DNA of 64,000 nucleotides from Burkholderiaceae bacterium (GTDB lineage Bacteria; Pseudomonadota; Gammaproteobacteria; Burkholderiales; Burkholderiaceae_C): assembly GCA_024235855.1 (NCBI GenBank), contig JACKLN010000009.1:1-64000 (forward strand), written 5' to 3'. The notes under the pieces are model-generated. The model was not told where the DNA came from, searched no databases, and saw nothing but the letters and a program-made list of their open reading frames with translations. Numbering within the stretch: the stretch's first letter is position 1; the number at the start of each line of letters is the position of its first letter. Positions 53,819 to 63,320 of this stretch are shown piece after piece. A program made the position numbers and the translations under genes.

Positions 53819-54700
53819 TCAGCGGCCGCCCGGGCCGGCGCCGCGCATCGCGCCGAAGAAGTCGCTCGCCGGATCGACGACGATCATGTCGGACTTGCTG
53901 CGGAAGCTGCCACGGTAGGCTTCCAGGCTGCGATAGAACTTGGCGAACTGCGCATCCCGGCCGAAGGCATCGGCATACAGGGCAGAGGCCTGCGCGTCGC
54001 CCTCACCCTTGATCTTCTGCGCGTCGCGGTAGGCTTCGGCCAGGATGACCTCGCGTTGGCGGTCGGCGTCGGCGCGGATCTTCTCCGCCTCGGCGCTGCC
54101 GGTGGAGCGCAGTTCGTTGGCCACGCGCTTGCGCTCCGATTCCATGCGGCGGTAGACAGCGTCGGTGATGTCGGCCACGAAGTCCACGCGCTTGACCCGC
54201 ACGTCGATGATCTCGATGCCGAAGGACTGGGCCTCGTCGGCCAGGCGTTCGCGAACGCCGGCCATCACGCGCTCGCGGTCGGTGGCCAGCACCCCGCTGA
54301 CGGTGCGGCGCGTCACTTCCTCGTTGAATGCGGCCTGCACCACCGGCGCCAGGCGCACCTCGAGGTTGCGCAGATCCGCGCCGTTGTTGCGGATGAACTG
54401 GCGCGGGTCGGTGATGCGCCACTTCACCATCCAGTCGATCAGCAGGCTCTTCTTCTCGGCGGTGAAGATGGGGCGGGTGTCGGGGCTGTCCAGGGTCTGG
54501 ATGCGCTTGTCCAGGAACACGACGTTCTGGAACGGCGGCGGCAGCTTGAATTTCAGCCCAGGTTCGGTGATGACGTTCTTGATCTCGCCGAGCGCGTAGA
54601 CCACGCCGACCTGGCGCTGGTCCACGATGAACACGGTGGAGAACGCCACCATCAGCATCACAAGGAAGCCGGCGACGATGAATCCGATGCGGTTGGCCAT
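53819..54700 (-). CDS. hflC: Protease modulator HflC
   Basis: A 293-residue SPFH/band-7 protein with one N-terminal membrane anchor (IGFIVAGFLVMLMVAFSTVF). The band-7 domain starts IVDQRQVGVVYALGEIKNVI, and a long coiled coil follows (ADRQREVILAEAYRDAQKIK). With HflK it forms the membrane cage that surrounds FtsH and modulates its proteolysis. It follows hflK by 11 bases. Confidence 0.96.
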   Translation of the reverse strand: MANRIGFIVAGFLVMLMVAFSTVFIVDQRQVGVVYALGEIKNVITEPGLKFKLPPPFQNVVFLDKRIQTLDSPDTRPIFTAEKKSLLIDWMVKWRITDPRQFIRNNGADLRNLEVRLAPVVQAAFNEEVTRRTVSGVLATDRERVMAGVRERLADEAQSFGIEIIDVRVKRVDFVADITDAVYRRMESERKRVANELRSTGSAEAEKIRADADRQREVILAEAYRDAQKIKGEGDAQASALYADAFGRDAQFAKFYRSLEAYRGSFRSKSDMIVVDPASDFFGAMRGAGPGGR

Positions 54701-54711
54701 GTCGTGCTCCT

Positions 54712-56013
54712 TCAGCGGCCTTCGCGGTCGCGGCTGCGGGCGTCGGCCCGCGCGCGCACGTCGATCACGGTCGGCGCCACCTGCTCGGCCACGCCGGGTG
54801 CCGGCGCGGGCGCGGCGGACCCATTGGTCGTCCCACCGGACTGCAACAGCCGATCCAGCGGCAGGTACAGCAGGTTGGAGTTGTTGCGGCTGTCGACCAT
54901 GACCTTGGTGACGTTGGAGTAGATCTGCTGCATGGTCTCGATGTACAGGCGGTCGCGCGTGACGGCAGGTGCCTTCTGGTACTCGGCCAGCACCGAGCGG
55001 AAGCGCTGCGCATCACCCTCGGCCTGGGCGACCACGCGGGCCTTGTAGGCTTCGGCCTCCTCGCGCAGCCGGCTCGCCGCGCCCTGGGCCCGCGGGATCA
55101 CGTCGCTGGCGTAGGCGTCGCCCTCGTTCTTGAAGCGGTCACGGTCGGCGCTGGCCTTGACCGCGTCGTTGAACGCGGCCTGCACCTGCTCCGGCACCTG
55201 CACGTTCTGCACGTTGACGTTGGCGATCACGATGCCCGCACCCAGCCGGTCGAGCTGCGACTGGATCGACTTGACGAGGTCGGCGGCCACGGCATCACGC
55301 TGCTCGTACAGCACGGAATCGACACGGCTGCGGCCGACGATCTCGCGCACCGCCGATTCCGCTGCCAGCACCACCGCACCGTCGGGGTCGCGGTTCTCGA
55401 ACAGGTAGGCCCGCGCGTCGTTCAGGCGGTACTGCACGGTGAAGCGGATGTCGATGATGTTCTCGTCCTGCGTCAGCATCGACGAGTCGCGCAGGCCGGT
55501 GGCCTGGGTCACGGTGCTGCGGCCCACGTCGACCGAACGCAGCTGCGTCACCGACACCGTCTCGTGCGCCTGGAACGGGTAAGGCAGGCGCCACTGGAAG
55601 CCGGCGTCCACGGTGTGGCTGAAGCGGCCGAAGGTGGTGACGACGGCCTGCTGGCCTTCCTGCACGATGAACACGCCGCTGCCGGCCCAGATCAGCAGCA
55701 GCACGCCGCCGATCAGCCCCACGCCGATGCCAGCGCTCTTCATGTCGGGCGGCTGCAGCGGGCCACCGCCACCGCCGCCGGGCGGGCGTTCGCCGCCGTT
55801 GTGCCCGCCACGTGACGGCCGGCCACCGAACAGGCCGCCGAGCTTGCGATTGAAGTCGCGCCAGAGCTCGTCGAGGTCGGGCGGCCCGTCGTTGCGGCCG
55901 TTGTTCAGCATCGGCTGCAGGCGGCGCGGCACGAGACCGGCGAACAATTCCCCCGTGGCGCGCATCAGCGCACGCCAGCGGTGGCCGAAGGAGATCTCGG
56001 TTGGATCAGGCAT
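54712..56013 (-). CDS. hflK: Protease modulator HflK
   Basis: 433 residues from ATG 56013, overlapping the hflX stop by 8 bases. ATG 55908 (MLNNGRND) is an alternative that would omit 35 poorly conserved residues; neither has a clear ribosome-binding site. After the cytoplasmic PPDLDELWRDFNRKLGGLFG block and a Gly-rich stretch comes the membrane anchor (VGLIGGVLLLIWAGSGVFIV). The SPFH domain (EGQQAVVTTFGRFSHTVDAG) and a coiled coil follow. It partners HflC around FtsH. Confidence 0.95.
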   Translation of the reverse strand: MPDPTEISFGHRWRALMRATGELFAGLVPRRLQPMLNNGRNDGPPDLDELWRDFNRKLGGLFGGRPSRGGHNGGERPPGGGGGGPLQPPDMKSAGIGVGLIGGVLLLIWAGSGVFIVQEGQQAVVTTFGRFSHTVDAGFQWRLPYPFQAHETVSVTQLRSVDVGRSTVTQATGLRDSSMLTQDENIIDIRFTVQYRLNDARAYLFENRDPDGAVVLAAESAVREIVGRSRVDSVLYEQRDAVAADLVKSIQSQLDRLGAGIVIANVNVQNVQVPEQVQAAFNDAVKASADRDRFKNEGDAYASDVIPRAQGAASRLREEAEAYKARVVAQAEGDAQRFRSVLAEYQKAPAVTRDRLYIETMQQIYSNVTKVMVDSRNNSNLLYLPLDRLLQSGGTTNGSAAPAPAPGVAEQVAPTVIDVRARADARSRDREGR

Positions 56014-57205
56014 GGTGGGAAGGCAGGAAATCGGGAAGGTGCCCGTCCGCGGACGGGTGTTCGGGAAGGGCATGGTGGGCGCGCGCCGCGTCGGCGATGG
56101 CCTCGCGCAAGGTATCGAGACCGGTGCCGTCGCGCGCGCTGACGAACACCCGCCGGAAACGCCGGCCGCCATCGGCCAGGATCCAGTCGGCCGCTTCACG
56201 CGGCTGCTGCGAGTCCTCGAGCTGGTCGATCTTGTTGCAGACCCAGATCTGCGGGATGTCGCCGGCACCGATCTCGCCGAGCACGCGCAAGACCTCGTCG
56301 CGCTGCTCCAGCTGGTGCGGGCTGGCCACGTCCATCACGTGCAGCAGCAGGTCGGCCTCGGCGGCTTCCTGCAGCGTGGCCTCGAAGGCCTCGACCAGCT
56401 TGTGCGGCAGGTCGCGGATGAAACCCACGGTGTCGGACAGCGACACGGACCCCACGTCGTCGCCCAGCCAGAGCTGGCGCGTGGTGGTGTCCAGCGTGGC
56501 GAAGAGCTGGTCGGCGGCGAAGGCGCGCGCCTTCACCAGCGCGTTGAACAGCGTGGACTTGCCGGCGTTGGTGTAGCCGACCAGCGAGACGCGGAAGGTG
56601 CCGCGCCGCTCGCGCGCCTTGCGCTGCGTGTTGCGCTGGCGCTTGACCTTCTCCAGCCGCGCGGACAGCGACTTGATGCGCTCGCCGATCATGCGCCGGT
56701 CGAGTTCGATCTGCGCCTCGCCCGGGCCGCCGCGGGCGCCGATGCCGCCCCGCTGGCGCTCCAGGTGCGACCAGCGCCGCACCAGGCGCGTGGCCAGGTA
56801 CTGCAGCCGCGCCAGTTCCACCTGCAGCTTGCCCTCGTGAGACCGCGCGCGGTCACCGAAGATGTCCAGGATCAGCGACGTGCGGTCGGCCACCGGCACG
56901 CCCAAATGCCGCTCCAGGTTGCGCTGCTGCGCAGGCGACAGCGCCTGGTCGAAGATCACGCCGCTGGCCTGGGTGCCCAGCACCAGGGCCTTGATCTCGT
57001 CGGCCTTGCCGCTGCCGACGAACAGCGCGGCGTCGGGCGCGCGGCGGCGCGCGGTGACGCGGCCGACGACTTCGTCGCCGGCCGACGCCGCGAGCAGGGC
57101 GAGTTCCTCCAGCGTCGGGTCGAAGCCGGCCGGCTGGCCGAGGTCGACGCCGACGAGTACGGCGCGCGGCGGCGCGCCGGCCTGCACTTGGGCTTCAGCG
57201 GTCAA
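56006..57205 (-). CDS. hflX: GTPase HflX
   Basis: 399 residues from TTG 57205; GTG 57187 is another possible start and no ATG is available. The HflX N-terminal domain (VIFDQALSPAQQRNLERHLG) leads to a Gly-rich linker (ERQRGGIGARGGPGEAQIEL). The G domain has P-loop GYTNAGKSTLFNAL, the DTVGFIRDLPHKLVE switch II block and CNKID. HflX splits stalled 70S ribosomes under stress. It lies 28 bases after hfq in the hfq-hflX-hflK-hflC cluster. Confidence 0.95.
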   Translation of the reverse strand: MTAEAQVQAGAPPRAVLVGVDLGQPAGFDPTLEELALLAASAGDEVVGRVTARRRAPDAALFVGSGKADEIKALVLGTQASGVIFDQALSPAQQRNLERHLGVPVADRTSLILDIFGDRARSHEGKLQVELARLQYLATRLVRRWSHLERQRGGIGARGGPGEAQIELDRRMIGERIKSLSARLEKVKRQRNTQRKARERRGTFRVSLVGYTNAGKSTLFNALVKARAFAADQLFATLDTTTRQLWLGDDVGSVSLSDTVGFIRDLPHKLVEAFEATLQEAAEADLLLHVMDVASPHQLEQRDEVLRVLGEIGAGDIPQIWVCNKIDQLEDSQQPREAADWILADGGRRFRRVFVSARDGTGLDTLREAIADAARAHHALPEHPSADGHLPDFLPSHHA

Positions 57206-57233
57206 GTGGTCGGGTGCGGGGTGGCGGGGGCGC

Positions 57234-57479
57234 TCAGGCCGCCGGCGCCTGCGGTTCGTTGGGGTGGAAGTTCACCGCGCGGCCAGGGACGACGGTGGAG
57301 ATCGCGTGCTTGTAGACCATCTGGGTGACGGTGTTGCGCAGCAGCACGACGTACTGGTCGAAGGACTCGATGTGCCCTTGCAGCTTGATCCCGTTGACCA
57401 GGTAGATCGAGACCGGCACGTGTTCCTTGCGCAGCAGGTTCAAAAAGGGGTCCTGCAAAAGCTGGCCTTTGTTGCTCAC
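57234..57479 (-). CDS. hfq: RNA chaperone Hfq
   Basis: An 81-residue Sm-like protein with SNKGQLLQDPFLNLLRKEHV, VSIYLVNGIKLQGHIESFDQ and the Sm2 motif VYKHAISTVVP. The hexamer pairs small RNAs with mRNAs. The tail (NFHPNEPQAPAA) is short, as in other betaproteobacteria. A GGAGGAA site precedes ATG 57479. Confidence 0.98.
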   Translation of the reverse strand: MSNKGQLLQDPFLNLLRKEHVPVSIYLVNGIKLQGHIESFDQYVVLLRNTVTQMVYKHAISTVVPGRAVNFHPNEPQAPAA

Positions 57480-57514
57480 GGTTGTTCCTCCGTGTTGATG
57501 TCGACGCTTGGCAC

Positions 57515-57523
57515 GTTATCACA
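57515..57523 (-). promoter_or_regulatory. Extended -10 element of an hfq promoter
   Basis: TGT-GATAAC on the minus strand lies about 36 bases before the hfq start and just after the der gene. It resembles an extended -10 promoter, letting hfq-hflXKC be made apart from der. Confidence 0.4.
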
Positions 57524-57559
57524 GCAGGGGCGCGCGCTGCGGCAGTGCATCAATTCCGG

Positions 57560-58906
57560 TCAGGAACCCTTGTCGACGAAGGGATTCGTGCCCAGCTTCA
57601 TTTCCACGCGCAACGGCGTGCCCACGAGCTTGAAGTGCTCGCGGATGCGGCCTTCCAGGTAGCGCTTGTAGGTGTCGGTGACGTGTTCGAGCGCGTTCCC
57701 GTGGATCACCACCACCGGCGGGTTCATGCCCCCCTGGTGGGCATAGCGCAGCTTCGGCCGGAAGGCACCGGCACGCTTGGGCGCCTGATGCTCGACGGCC
57801 TCGTGGATCAACCGGGTCAGCTGCGGGGTCGACAGCTTCTTGGTCGCCGACGCGTGTGCGGCATCGATCGCCTTCCAGACCGCGCCGATGCCGCGCCGCT
57901 TCAGCGCCGAGATGTGCAGCACCTCGGCGAACTTCAGGAAGCCCAGCCGGCTTTCGATGGAACGTTCCAGCATCTGCCGCTGGTAGTCGTCCACCGCGTC
58001 CCACTTGTTCACCGCCACCACCACGGCACGGCCGGACTCGAGCACGTACCCGGCGATGTGCGCGTCCTGCTCGCCCACGCCCTGGGTGGCGTCGATCAGC
58101 ACCAGCACGACGTTGGCGTCGGCGATGGCCTGCAGCGTCTTGACCACCGAGAACATCTCGATCGCCTCGAACACCCGGCCCTTGCGCCGCAGGCCGGCGG
58201 TGTCGATCAGCTCGTAGCGCCGGCCGTTGCGCTCGAAAGGCACGTGGATGGCGTCGCGCGTGGTGCCCGGCAGGTCGAAGGCGACCAGCCGCTCCTCGCC
58301 CAGCCAGGCGTTGATCAGCGTGGACTTGCCCACGTTCGGCCGGCCCGCCACCGCCAGACGGATCGGTCGTTCTGCACTGCCGTCCTCGATCTCGCCGTCG
58401 TCGTCCTCGTCGAACACGAAGTCATCCAGCGCCGCCTCGAGCAGGCTGCGGATGCCCTGGCCGTGCGCCGCCGACACCGGGTGCGGCTCGCCGATGCCCA
58501 GTTCGTGGAACTCGGCCACCTGCGGCGCGTCGAGCATGCCCTCGGCCTTGTTCACCGCCAGCAGCACGCGCTTGTTGGCCGTGCGCAGGAAGCGCGCGAT
58601 CTCGTGGTCCTGGGCCGACAGCCCGGCCCGCACGTCGGTGACGAAGATCACCGCGTCGGCCTCGGCCACCGCCTGCTTGGTCTGCTGCGCCATGCGCTGC
58701 ACCACGCCGCTGGTGGCGTCGGGCTCGAAACCGCCGGTGTCGATGACGATGAACTCGCGCGGCCCCAGACGTGCGTCGCCGTAGTGCCGGTCGCGGGTGA
58801 GGCCGGCGAAGTCGGCCACGATGGCATCACGCGACTTGGTGATGCGGTTGAACAGCGTCGACTTGCCCACGTTGGGCCGGCCGACGAGGGCGATGACCGG
58901 CTTCAT
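57560..58906 (-). CDS. der: Ribosome biogenesis GTPase Der (EngA)
   Basis: 448 residues from ATG 58906; the frame reaching 59026 is an artefact. Two G domains in tandem each carry P-loops, VIALVGRPNVGKSTLFNRIT and LAVAGRPNVGKSTLINAWLG, with NKAEG- and NKWD-type specificity motifs. A C-terminal KH-like domain follows. Der is essential for 50S assembly. It lies between bamB (43-base gap) and hfq. Confidence 0.97.
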   Translation of the reverse strand: MKPVIALVGRPNVGKSTLFNRITKSRDAIVADFAGLTRDRHYGDARLGPREFIVIDTGGFEPDATSGVVQRMAQQTKQAVAEADAVIFVTDVRAGLSAQDHEIARFLRTANKRVLLAVNKAEGMLDAPQVAEFHELGIGEPHPVSAAHGQGIRSLLEAALDDFVFDEDDDGEIEDGSAERPIRLAVAGRPNVGKSTLINAWLGEERLVAFDLPGTTRDAIHVPFERNGRRYELIDTAGLRRKGRVFEAIEMFSVVKTLQAIADANVVLVLIDATQGVGEQDAHIAGYVLESGRAVVVAVNKWDAVDDYQRQMLERSIESRLGFLKFAEVLHISALKRRGIGAVWKAIDAAHASATKKLSTPQLTRLIHEAVEHQAPKRAGAFRPKLRYAHQGGMNPPVVVIHGNALEHVTDTYKRYLEGRIREHFKLVGTPLRVEMKLGTNPFVDKGS

Positions 58907-58949
58907 GGTGCGGGTTCCTTGTGCGGGGATGCTGGGCCGGGGCCGCGGC

Positions 58950-60059
58950 TCACTGCGGCCGGAAGGCGAACAGGCCGCCGCCGCGCGTGGCCACCAGCAG
59001 CGTGGTGCCCGACAGCACCGGTGCACCGACCACGGGCGTGCCGTCGGTGGGCAGGCGCAGCTGCGTGGCGCCCTCCTGGCGCGACAGGAAGTGCACCTGA
59101 CCCTCCAGATCTCCGACCACCACCACGCTGCCGGCCAGCAGCGGCGCCGACGGCTCGCGGTACAGCAGCAGGTCCTGCGACCAGGCCACCTCGCCCGTGG
59201 GCGTGCGCCACGCGGTCAACCGGCCGGTGGCGTCGGTGCCCAGCAGCAGTTCGGCGTCACCGCCGAGCGCCGTGGCGCCGGCCGACGGGCGGCTCCACAG
59301 CAGCACGCCGCGGCGCGCATCCACGCAGCCCGCCGCGGCCTGGAAGGCGCGCGCGCAGACCACGTCGCCGAGGCGCAGCGCCGGCCCGACCAGGTCGGCC
59401 AGGCGCTCGACTTCGTTGGTGCCGCGCGGCGTGGCCACCGCCGATTCCCAGCGCAGCGTGCCTCGCAGCGGGTCCAGCGCCACGAGCCGCGGCCCCTGCC
59501 CCACCAGCAGCAGGTTGCCGAACGGGGCGATCACGCCGGCCTGGCCCAGGGTCAGCGGCTCGCCGGGGCGCTGGTACGTCCACAGGGGCCGGCCGTCGAG
59601 TGCGTCGAAGGCCATCACCGCACGGTCCACGCGCAGCACGAAGACCCGCTCACCGGCGACCAGGGGCGCGGTCAGCACACCCGCCGGCAGCCGCTTGCGC
59701 CAACGCTCCGCGCCACCTTCGAAAACCACGACTTCGTTGTCGCGCGTCACCACGCTGGCAAAGCGCCCGTCGGAGCCGACCCCGGCCGAGAGGGTGGCGC
59801 CAGCCTGCGCACGCCACAGTTCGCGGCCGCTGCCGGGGTCCAGCGCCAGCACGGTGCCGTCGCGGCCGGCGGCAACGAAGGCATCGGGGCGCGCGGCGAT
59901 CTGCAGCGGAAAGTCGATGCCTTCGAGCTTCGCCTGCCAGACCGGGCTGCCGGCAATGGCCGGCGTGTAGGCCGCCAGCGGCGTCGGGTCGGGTCGCGGG
60001 GTGGAACAGCCGGCCAGCAGCGACAGCGCCGCAGCCGCCGCCCAGAACACTCGCTTCAT
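58950..60059 (-). CDS. bamB: Outer-membrane assembly lipoprotein BamB
   Basis: 369 residues from ATG 60059. The lipoprotein signal MKRVFWAAAAALSLLAGCS has the lipobox LAGC with the acylated Cys. The mature protein is an eight-bladed beta-propeller with repeated W-containing strands (LDPGSGRELWRAQAGATLSA, DALDGRPLWTYQRPGEPLTL, LDPLRGTLRWESAVATPRGT). BamB binds the BamA POTRA domains. Its start overlaps the stop of the TPR gene (ATGA), a conserved pairing. Confidence 0.95.
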   Translation of the reverse strand: MKRVFWAAAAALSLLAGCSTPRPDPTPLAAYTPAIAGSPVWQAKLEGIDFPLQIAARPDAFVAAGRDGTVLALDPGSGRELWRAQAGATLSAGVGSDGRFASVVTRDNEVVVFEGGAERWRKRLPAGVLTAPLVAGERVFVLRVDRAVMAFDALDGRPLWTYQRPGEPLTLGQAGVIAPFGNLLLVGQGPRLVALDPLRGTLRWESAVATPRGTNEVERLADLVGPALRLGDVVCARAFQAAAGCVDARRGVLLWSRPSAGATALGGDAELLLGTDATGRLTAWRTPTGEVAWSQDLLLYREPSAPLLAGSVVVVGDLEGQVHFLSRQEGATQLRLPTDGTPVVGAPVLSGTTLLVATRGGGLFAFRPQ

Positions 60060-60718
60060 CGCGCCGCCTCTGAGGCTGCCGGGGCCGCACCCACGGCCGT
60101 GAGCTTGGCCTCCACCAGGCGGCGGTACTCCAGCCGCTCCGGCAGGCCGTCCCAGGCCTGGCGCCAGGCTGCTGCAGCCTCTTCGGCCTTGCCTTGCGCG
60201 GCCAGCACGTCGCCACGGCGGTCGGCCACCAGCGGTGCCATACCAGGCACCGCGGCGCCGTCCAGTTGCTTCAACGCCTCGTCGTACTGCTTGGCGTCCA
60301 GCAGCAGGCCCGCCAGCCGCAGCCGGGCCAGCGCCTTCACGGCATCGTCGGCAGCACTCTCGGCGGCCCAGGTCAGCGTGGCCTTGGCCGCATCGGCCTG
60401 GCCCGCCTCGGCCTGCACCTTGGCCGTCAGCAGCGCGCCCTGGGCGGCATAGGGCGTGCGGCCGAACTTGTCGCGCAGGTCGGCAAAGCGGCTGGCGATG
60501 CGGTCGGCCTCCTTGGCCTGCGCACTGCGCTCCAGCGCGTCGTAAAGCGCGGCAGCCTTGACGGCCTGGTCGCGCTGGTACCACTGCCAGCCGTTCCAGG
60601 CCGCGAAGGCACCCAGCGCGAGGATGAGGACCCAGGTGATCAGGTTGCCGTACTGGTTCCAGAACGCCTTGAGCTGGTCGAGCTGTTCCTGCTCCTGCAG
60701 GTCGAGTTGTGTGGCCAT
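60056..60718 (-). CDS. YfgM-like tetratricopeptide membrane protein
   Basis: A 220-residue protein with an N-terminal cytoplasmic patch (MATQLDLQEQEQLDQLKAFW), one membrane segment (LITWVLILALGAFAAWNGWQ) and a periplasmic TPR-like helical domain. Size, topology and position before bamB match YfgM (DUF2133), an ancillary SecYEG translocon protein that interacts with PpiD. It follows hisS by 26 bases. Confidence 0.92.
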   Translation of the reverse strand: MATQLDLQEQEQLDQLKAFWNQYGNLITWVLILALGAFAAWNGWQWYQRDQAVKAAALYDALERSAQAKEADRIASRFADLRDKFGRTPYAAQGALLTAKVQAEAGQADAAKATLTWAAESAADDAVKALARLRLAGLLLDAKQYDEALKQLDGAAVPGMAPLVADRRGDVLAAQGKAEEAAAAWRQAWDGLPERLEYRRLVEAKLTAVGAAPAASEAAR

Positions 60719-60744
60719 GGTGACGCGTCGAAGAGAGCCGGGGA

Positions 60745-62019
60745 TTATGCGTTGCGCAGGCTGGCGGCCCAGGCGGCGGGATCGGCCAGCGGCTGGCTGA
60801 CCTGCGCGGCGGTGGCATCGCGCAGCGGCTTGACGGCCACTTCCGCGCGGGCGAGCTCGTCGCCGCCGAAGATCAGCGCATGGCGCGCGCCGGACGCGTC
60901 GGCCTTCTTGAACTGCGACTTCATGCTGCCGCCGCCGGCGTGCAGCTGCACCGCCAGCCCGGCGGCGCGCAGGGCCTCGACGGTGCGCACGGCCACGGGC
61001 ATCGCCGCCGCGTCAGGCACGATGGCGTAGGCATCGGGCACCGGCGCGGGCGGTGCGCTGCCGATCTGCTGCACCAGGTCGAGCACGCGCTCGATGCCCA
61101 TGCCCCAGCCGATGCCCGGCGCCGGCTTGCCGCCCACCAGCTCCATCAGCCCGTCGTAGCGGCCGCCGCCGCAGATCGTGCCCTGGGCGCCGAGCTTGTC
61201 GGTCACCCACTCGAAGACGGTGAGGTTGTAGTAGTCCATGCCACGCACCAGGCGCGGGTTGACACGGAAGGGCTGGCCAGCGGCATCGAGCATCGCCTTG
61301 AGCGCATCGAAGTGCTTCAGCGACGCCTCGCCGAGGTAGCTCATCAGCTGCGGCGCGGCCTCCACCAGCGGCTGCATCGCCGGGTTCTTGGTGTCGAGGA
61401 TGCGCAGCGGGTTGCTGTGCAGGCGGCGCTGGGCGTCGGCATCCAGCTGGTCGCGGTGAGCCTCGAAGTGCGCGATCAGCGCCGCGCGGTGGGCGCGCCG
61501 TTCGTCGGGCTGGCCCAGGCTGTTGATATCCAGCCGCACCTCGCCCAGGCCCAGGTCCTGCCACAGGGCGCGGCACATCAGGATGACCTCGGCATCCACC
61601 TCCGGCCCGGCGTAGCCCAGGGCCTCCACGCCCACCTGGTGGAACTGGCGGTAGCGCCCACGCTGCGGCCGCTCGTGGCGGAACATCGGGCCGATGTAGA
61701 ACAGGCGCTTGCCGCCGTCGTAGAGCGCGTTGTGCTCCACCATCGCACGCACCACACCGGCCGTGCCCTCGGGACGCAGCGTCAGCGGGTCGCCGTTCAT
61801 GCTGTCGACGAAGGAGTACATCTCCTTCTCGACGATGTCCGTCACCTCGCCCAGGCCACGCACGAACAGCGGCGTGTGCTCGACGATGGGCGTGCGCACG
61901 AACTGGTAGGCATAGCGGCGCATCAGCGCGCGCACGGTGTCCTCGAACCATTGCCAGCGCGCCGAGTCCGGCGGCAGCAGGTCGTTCATGCCCTTGACGG
62001 CACGGATGGGGTCGGCCAT
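60745..62019 (-). CDS. hisS: Histidyl-tRNA synthetase
   Basis: 424 residues from ATG 62019 (MADPIRAVKGMNDLLPPDSA). Class II synthetase motifs are present: motif 2 (FYIGPMFRHERPQRGRYRQF), the HisRS signature LVRGMDYYNLTVFEW, and motif 3 (GMGIERVLDL). The C-terminal anticodon domain follows. It charges tRNA-His. Unlike hisZ at 51 kb it keeps the full domain set. It lies 34 bases after ispG. Confidence 0.98.
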   Translation of the reverse strand: MADPIRAVKGMNDLLPPDSARWQWFEDTVRALMRRYAYQFVRTPIVEHTPLFVRGLGEVTDIVEKEMYSFVDSMNGDPLTLRPEGTAGVVRAMVEHNALYDGGKRLFYIGPMFRHERPQRGRYRQFHQVGVEALGYAGPEVDAEVILMCRALWQDLGLGEVRLDINSLGQPDERRAHRAALIAHFEAHRDQLDADAQRRLHSNPLRILDTKNPAMQPLVEAAPQLMSYLGEASLKHFDALKAMLDAAGQPFRVNPRLVRGMDYYNLTVFEWVTDKLGAQGTICGGGRYDGLMELVGGKPAPGIGWGMGIERVLDLVQQIGSAPPAPVPDAYAIVPDAAAMPVAVRTVEALRAAGLAVQLHAGGGSMKSQFKKADASGARHALIFGGDELARAEVAVKPLRDATAAQVSQPLADPAAWAASLRNA

Positions 62020-62053
62020 GGAAAGTCTCTGAGGCGCCGGAGCACCCGAAGGT

Positions 62054-63313
62054 TCAGGCGGTGGCGCCGAAACGCCGCTCGATGTAGTCCTCGACGATGC
62101 GATGGAACTCGGTGGCGATGCCTTCGCCACGCAGCGTCATCGCCTTCTGGCCGTCGATGAACACCGGCGCGGCCGGCGCTTCGCCGGTGCCCGGCAGGCT
62201 GATGCCGATGTCGGCGTGCTTGCTCTCGCCGGGGCCGTTGACGATGCAGCCCATCACCGCCACCTTGAGGTTCTCCACCCCCGGGTAGCGGCTCTTCCAC
62301 ACCGGCATCTGCGCGCGCAGGAAGTCGTCGATCTGCTTGGCCAGCTCCTGGAAGGTGGTGCTTGTGGTGCGGCCGCAGCCGGGGCAGGCGGTGACGCTGG
62401 GGTTGAAGCTGCGCAGGCCCAGCGCCTGCAGGATCTCCAGCGCCACCACCACCTCCTGCGTGCGGGCCTCGCCGGGCTGCGGCGTCAGGCTCACGCGGAT
62501 GGTGTCGCCGATGCCTTCCTGCAGCAGCACCGCAAGTGCCGCGCTTGACGCCACCGTGCCCTTGGTGCCCATGCCGGCCTCGGTGAGGCCCAGGTGCAGC
62601 GGGTAGTCACAGCGCGCGGCCAGGCCGCGGTAGACGGCGATCAGGTCGCGCACGCCGCTGACCTTGCAGCTGATGATGATCTGCTCCGGTGCCATGCCCA
62701 GTTCGCGCGCATATGTCGCCGAGCGCAGCGCCGATTCGATCAGCGCCTGGTACATGACCTGCTGCGCGTCCCAGGGCTGGGCGCGCTGGGCGTTGATGTC
62801 CATCATCGACGCCAGCAGTTCCTGGTCCAGGCTGCCCCAGTTGACGCCGATGCGCACCACCTTGTCGTGCTTCAGTGCCGCCTCGACCATCATCGTGAAC
62901 TGGCGGTCCTTCTTGTCGCCCTTGCCGACATTGCCCGGGTTGATGCGGTACTTCGACAGCGCCTGCGCCATCGCCGGGTGCTCTGTGAGCAGGCGGTGGC
63001 CGTTGTAGTGGAAGTCGCCCACCAGCGGCACGTCGATGCCCATGCGGTCGAGCTGCTCGCGGATGTGCGGCACGGCCTCGGCCGCCTCCGGCGTGTTGAC
63101 GGTGATGCGCACCATCTCCGAACCGGCGATCGCCAGTTCCTTGACCTGGATGGCGGTGCCGATGACGTCCACCGTGTCGGTGTTGGTCATGCTCTGCACG
63201 CGCACCGGCGCGTCGCCGCCGATGGTCACCACGCGATCGCCCCAGACCACGCGCGCCTGGCGGCTGCGCCGCGGCAGCGGGTCGGCATGGGCGACCAGGA
63301 AGTCTTCGCTCAT
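62054..63313 (-). CDS. ispG: 4-hydroxy-3-methylbut-2-enyl diphosphate synthase IspG
   Basis: A 419-residue iron-sulfur enzyme of the MEP pathway, converting MEcPP to HMBPP. The N-terminal barrel begins at VQSMTNTDTVDVIGTAIQVK. The [4Fe-4S] cysteines appear in TACPGCGRTTSTTFQELA and in MGCIVNGPGESKHADIGISL. Length fits the longer proteobacterial form. It lies 7 bases after rodZ and shares the pathway with dxr at 36-37 kb. Confidence 0.97.
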   Translation of the reverse strand: MSEDFLVAHADPLPRRSRQARVVWGDRVVTIGGDAPVRVQSMTNTDTVDVIGTAIQVKELAIAGSEMVRITVNTPEAAEAVPHIREQLDRMGIDVPLVGDFHYNGHRLLTEHPAMAQALSKYRINPGNVGKGDKKDRQFTMMVEAALKHDKVVRIGVNWGSLDQELLASMMDINAQRAQPWDAQQVMYQALIESALRSATYARELGMAPEQIIISCKVSGVRDLIAVYRGLAARCDYPLHLGLTEAGMGTKGTVASSAALAVLLQEGIGDTIRVSLTPQPGEARTQEVVVALEILQALGLRSFNPSVTACPGCGRTTSTTFQELAKQIDDFLRAQMPVWKSRYPGVENLKVAVMGCIVNGPGESKHADIGISLPGTGEAPAAPVFIDGQKAMTLRGEGIATEFHRIVEDYIERRFGATA

Positions 63314-63320
63314 CGGACCC

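Noticed and set aside
57511..57535. sigma54 promoter near hfq (TGGCAC on the plus strand)
   Set aside because: There is no GC-containing TTGC element at the required spacing, and the orientation does not face a gene.
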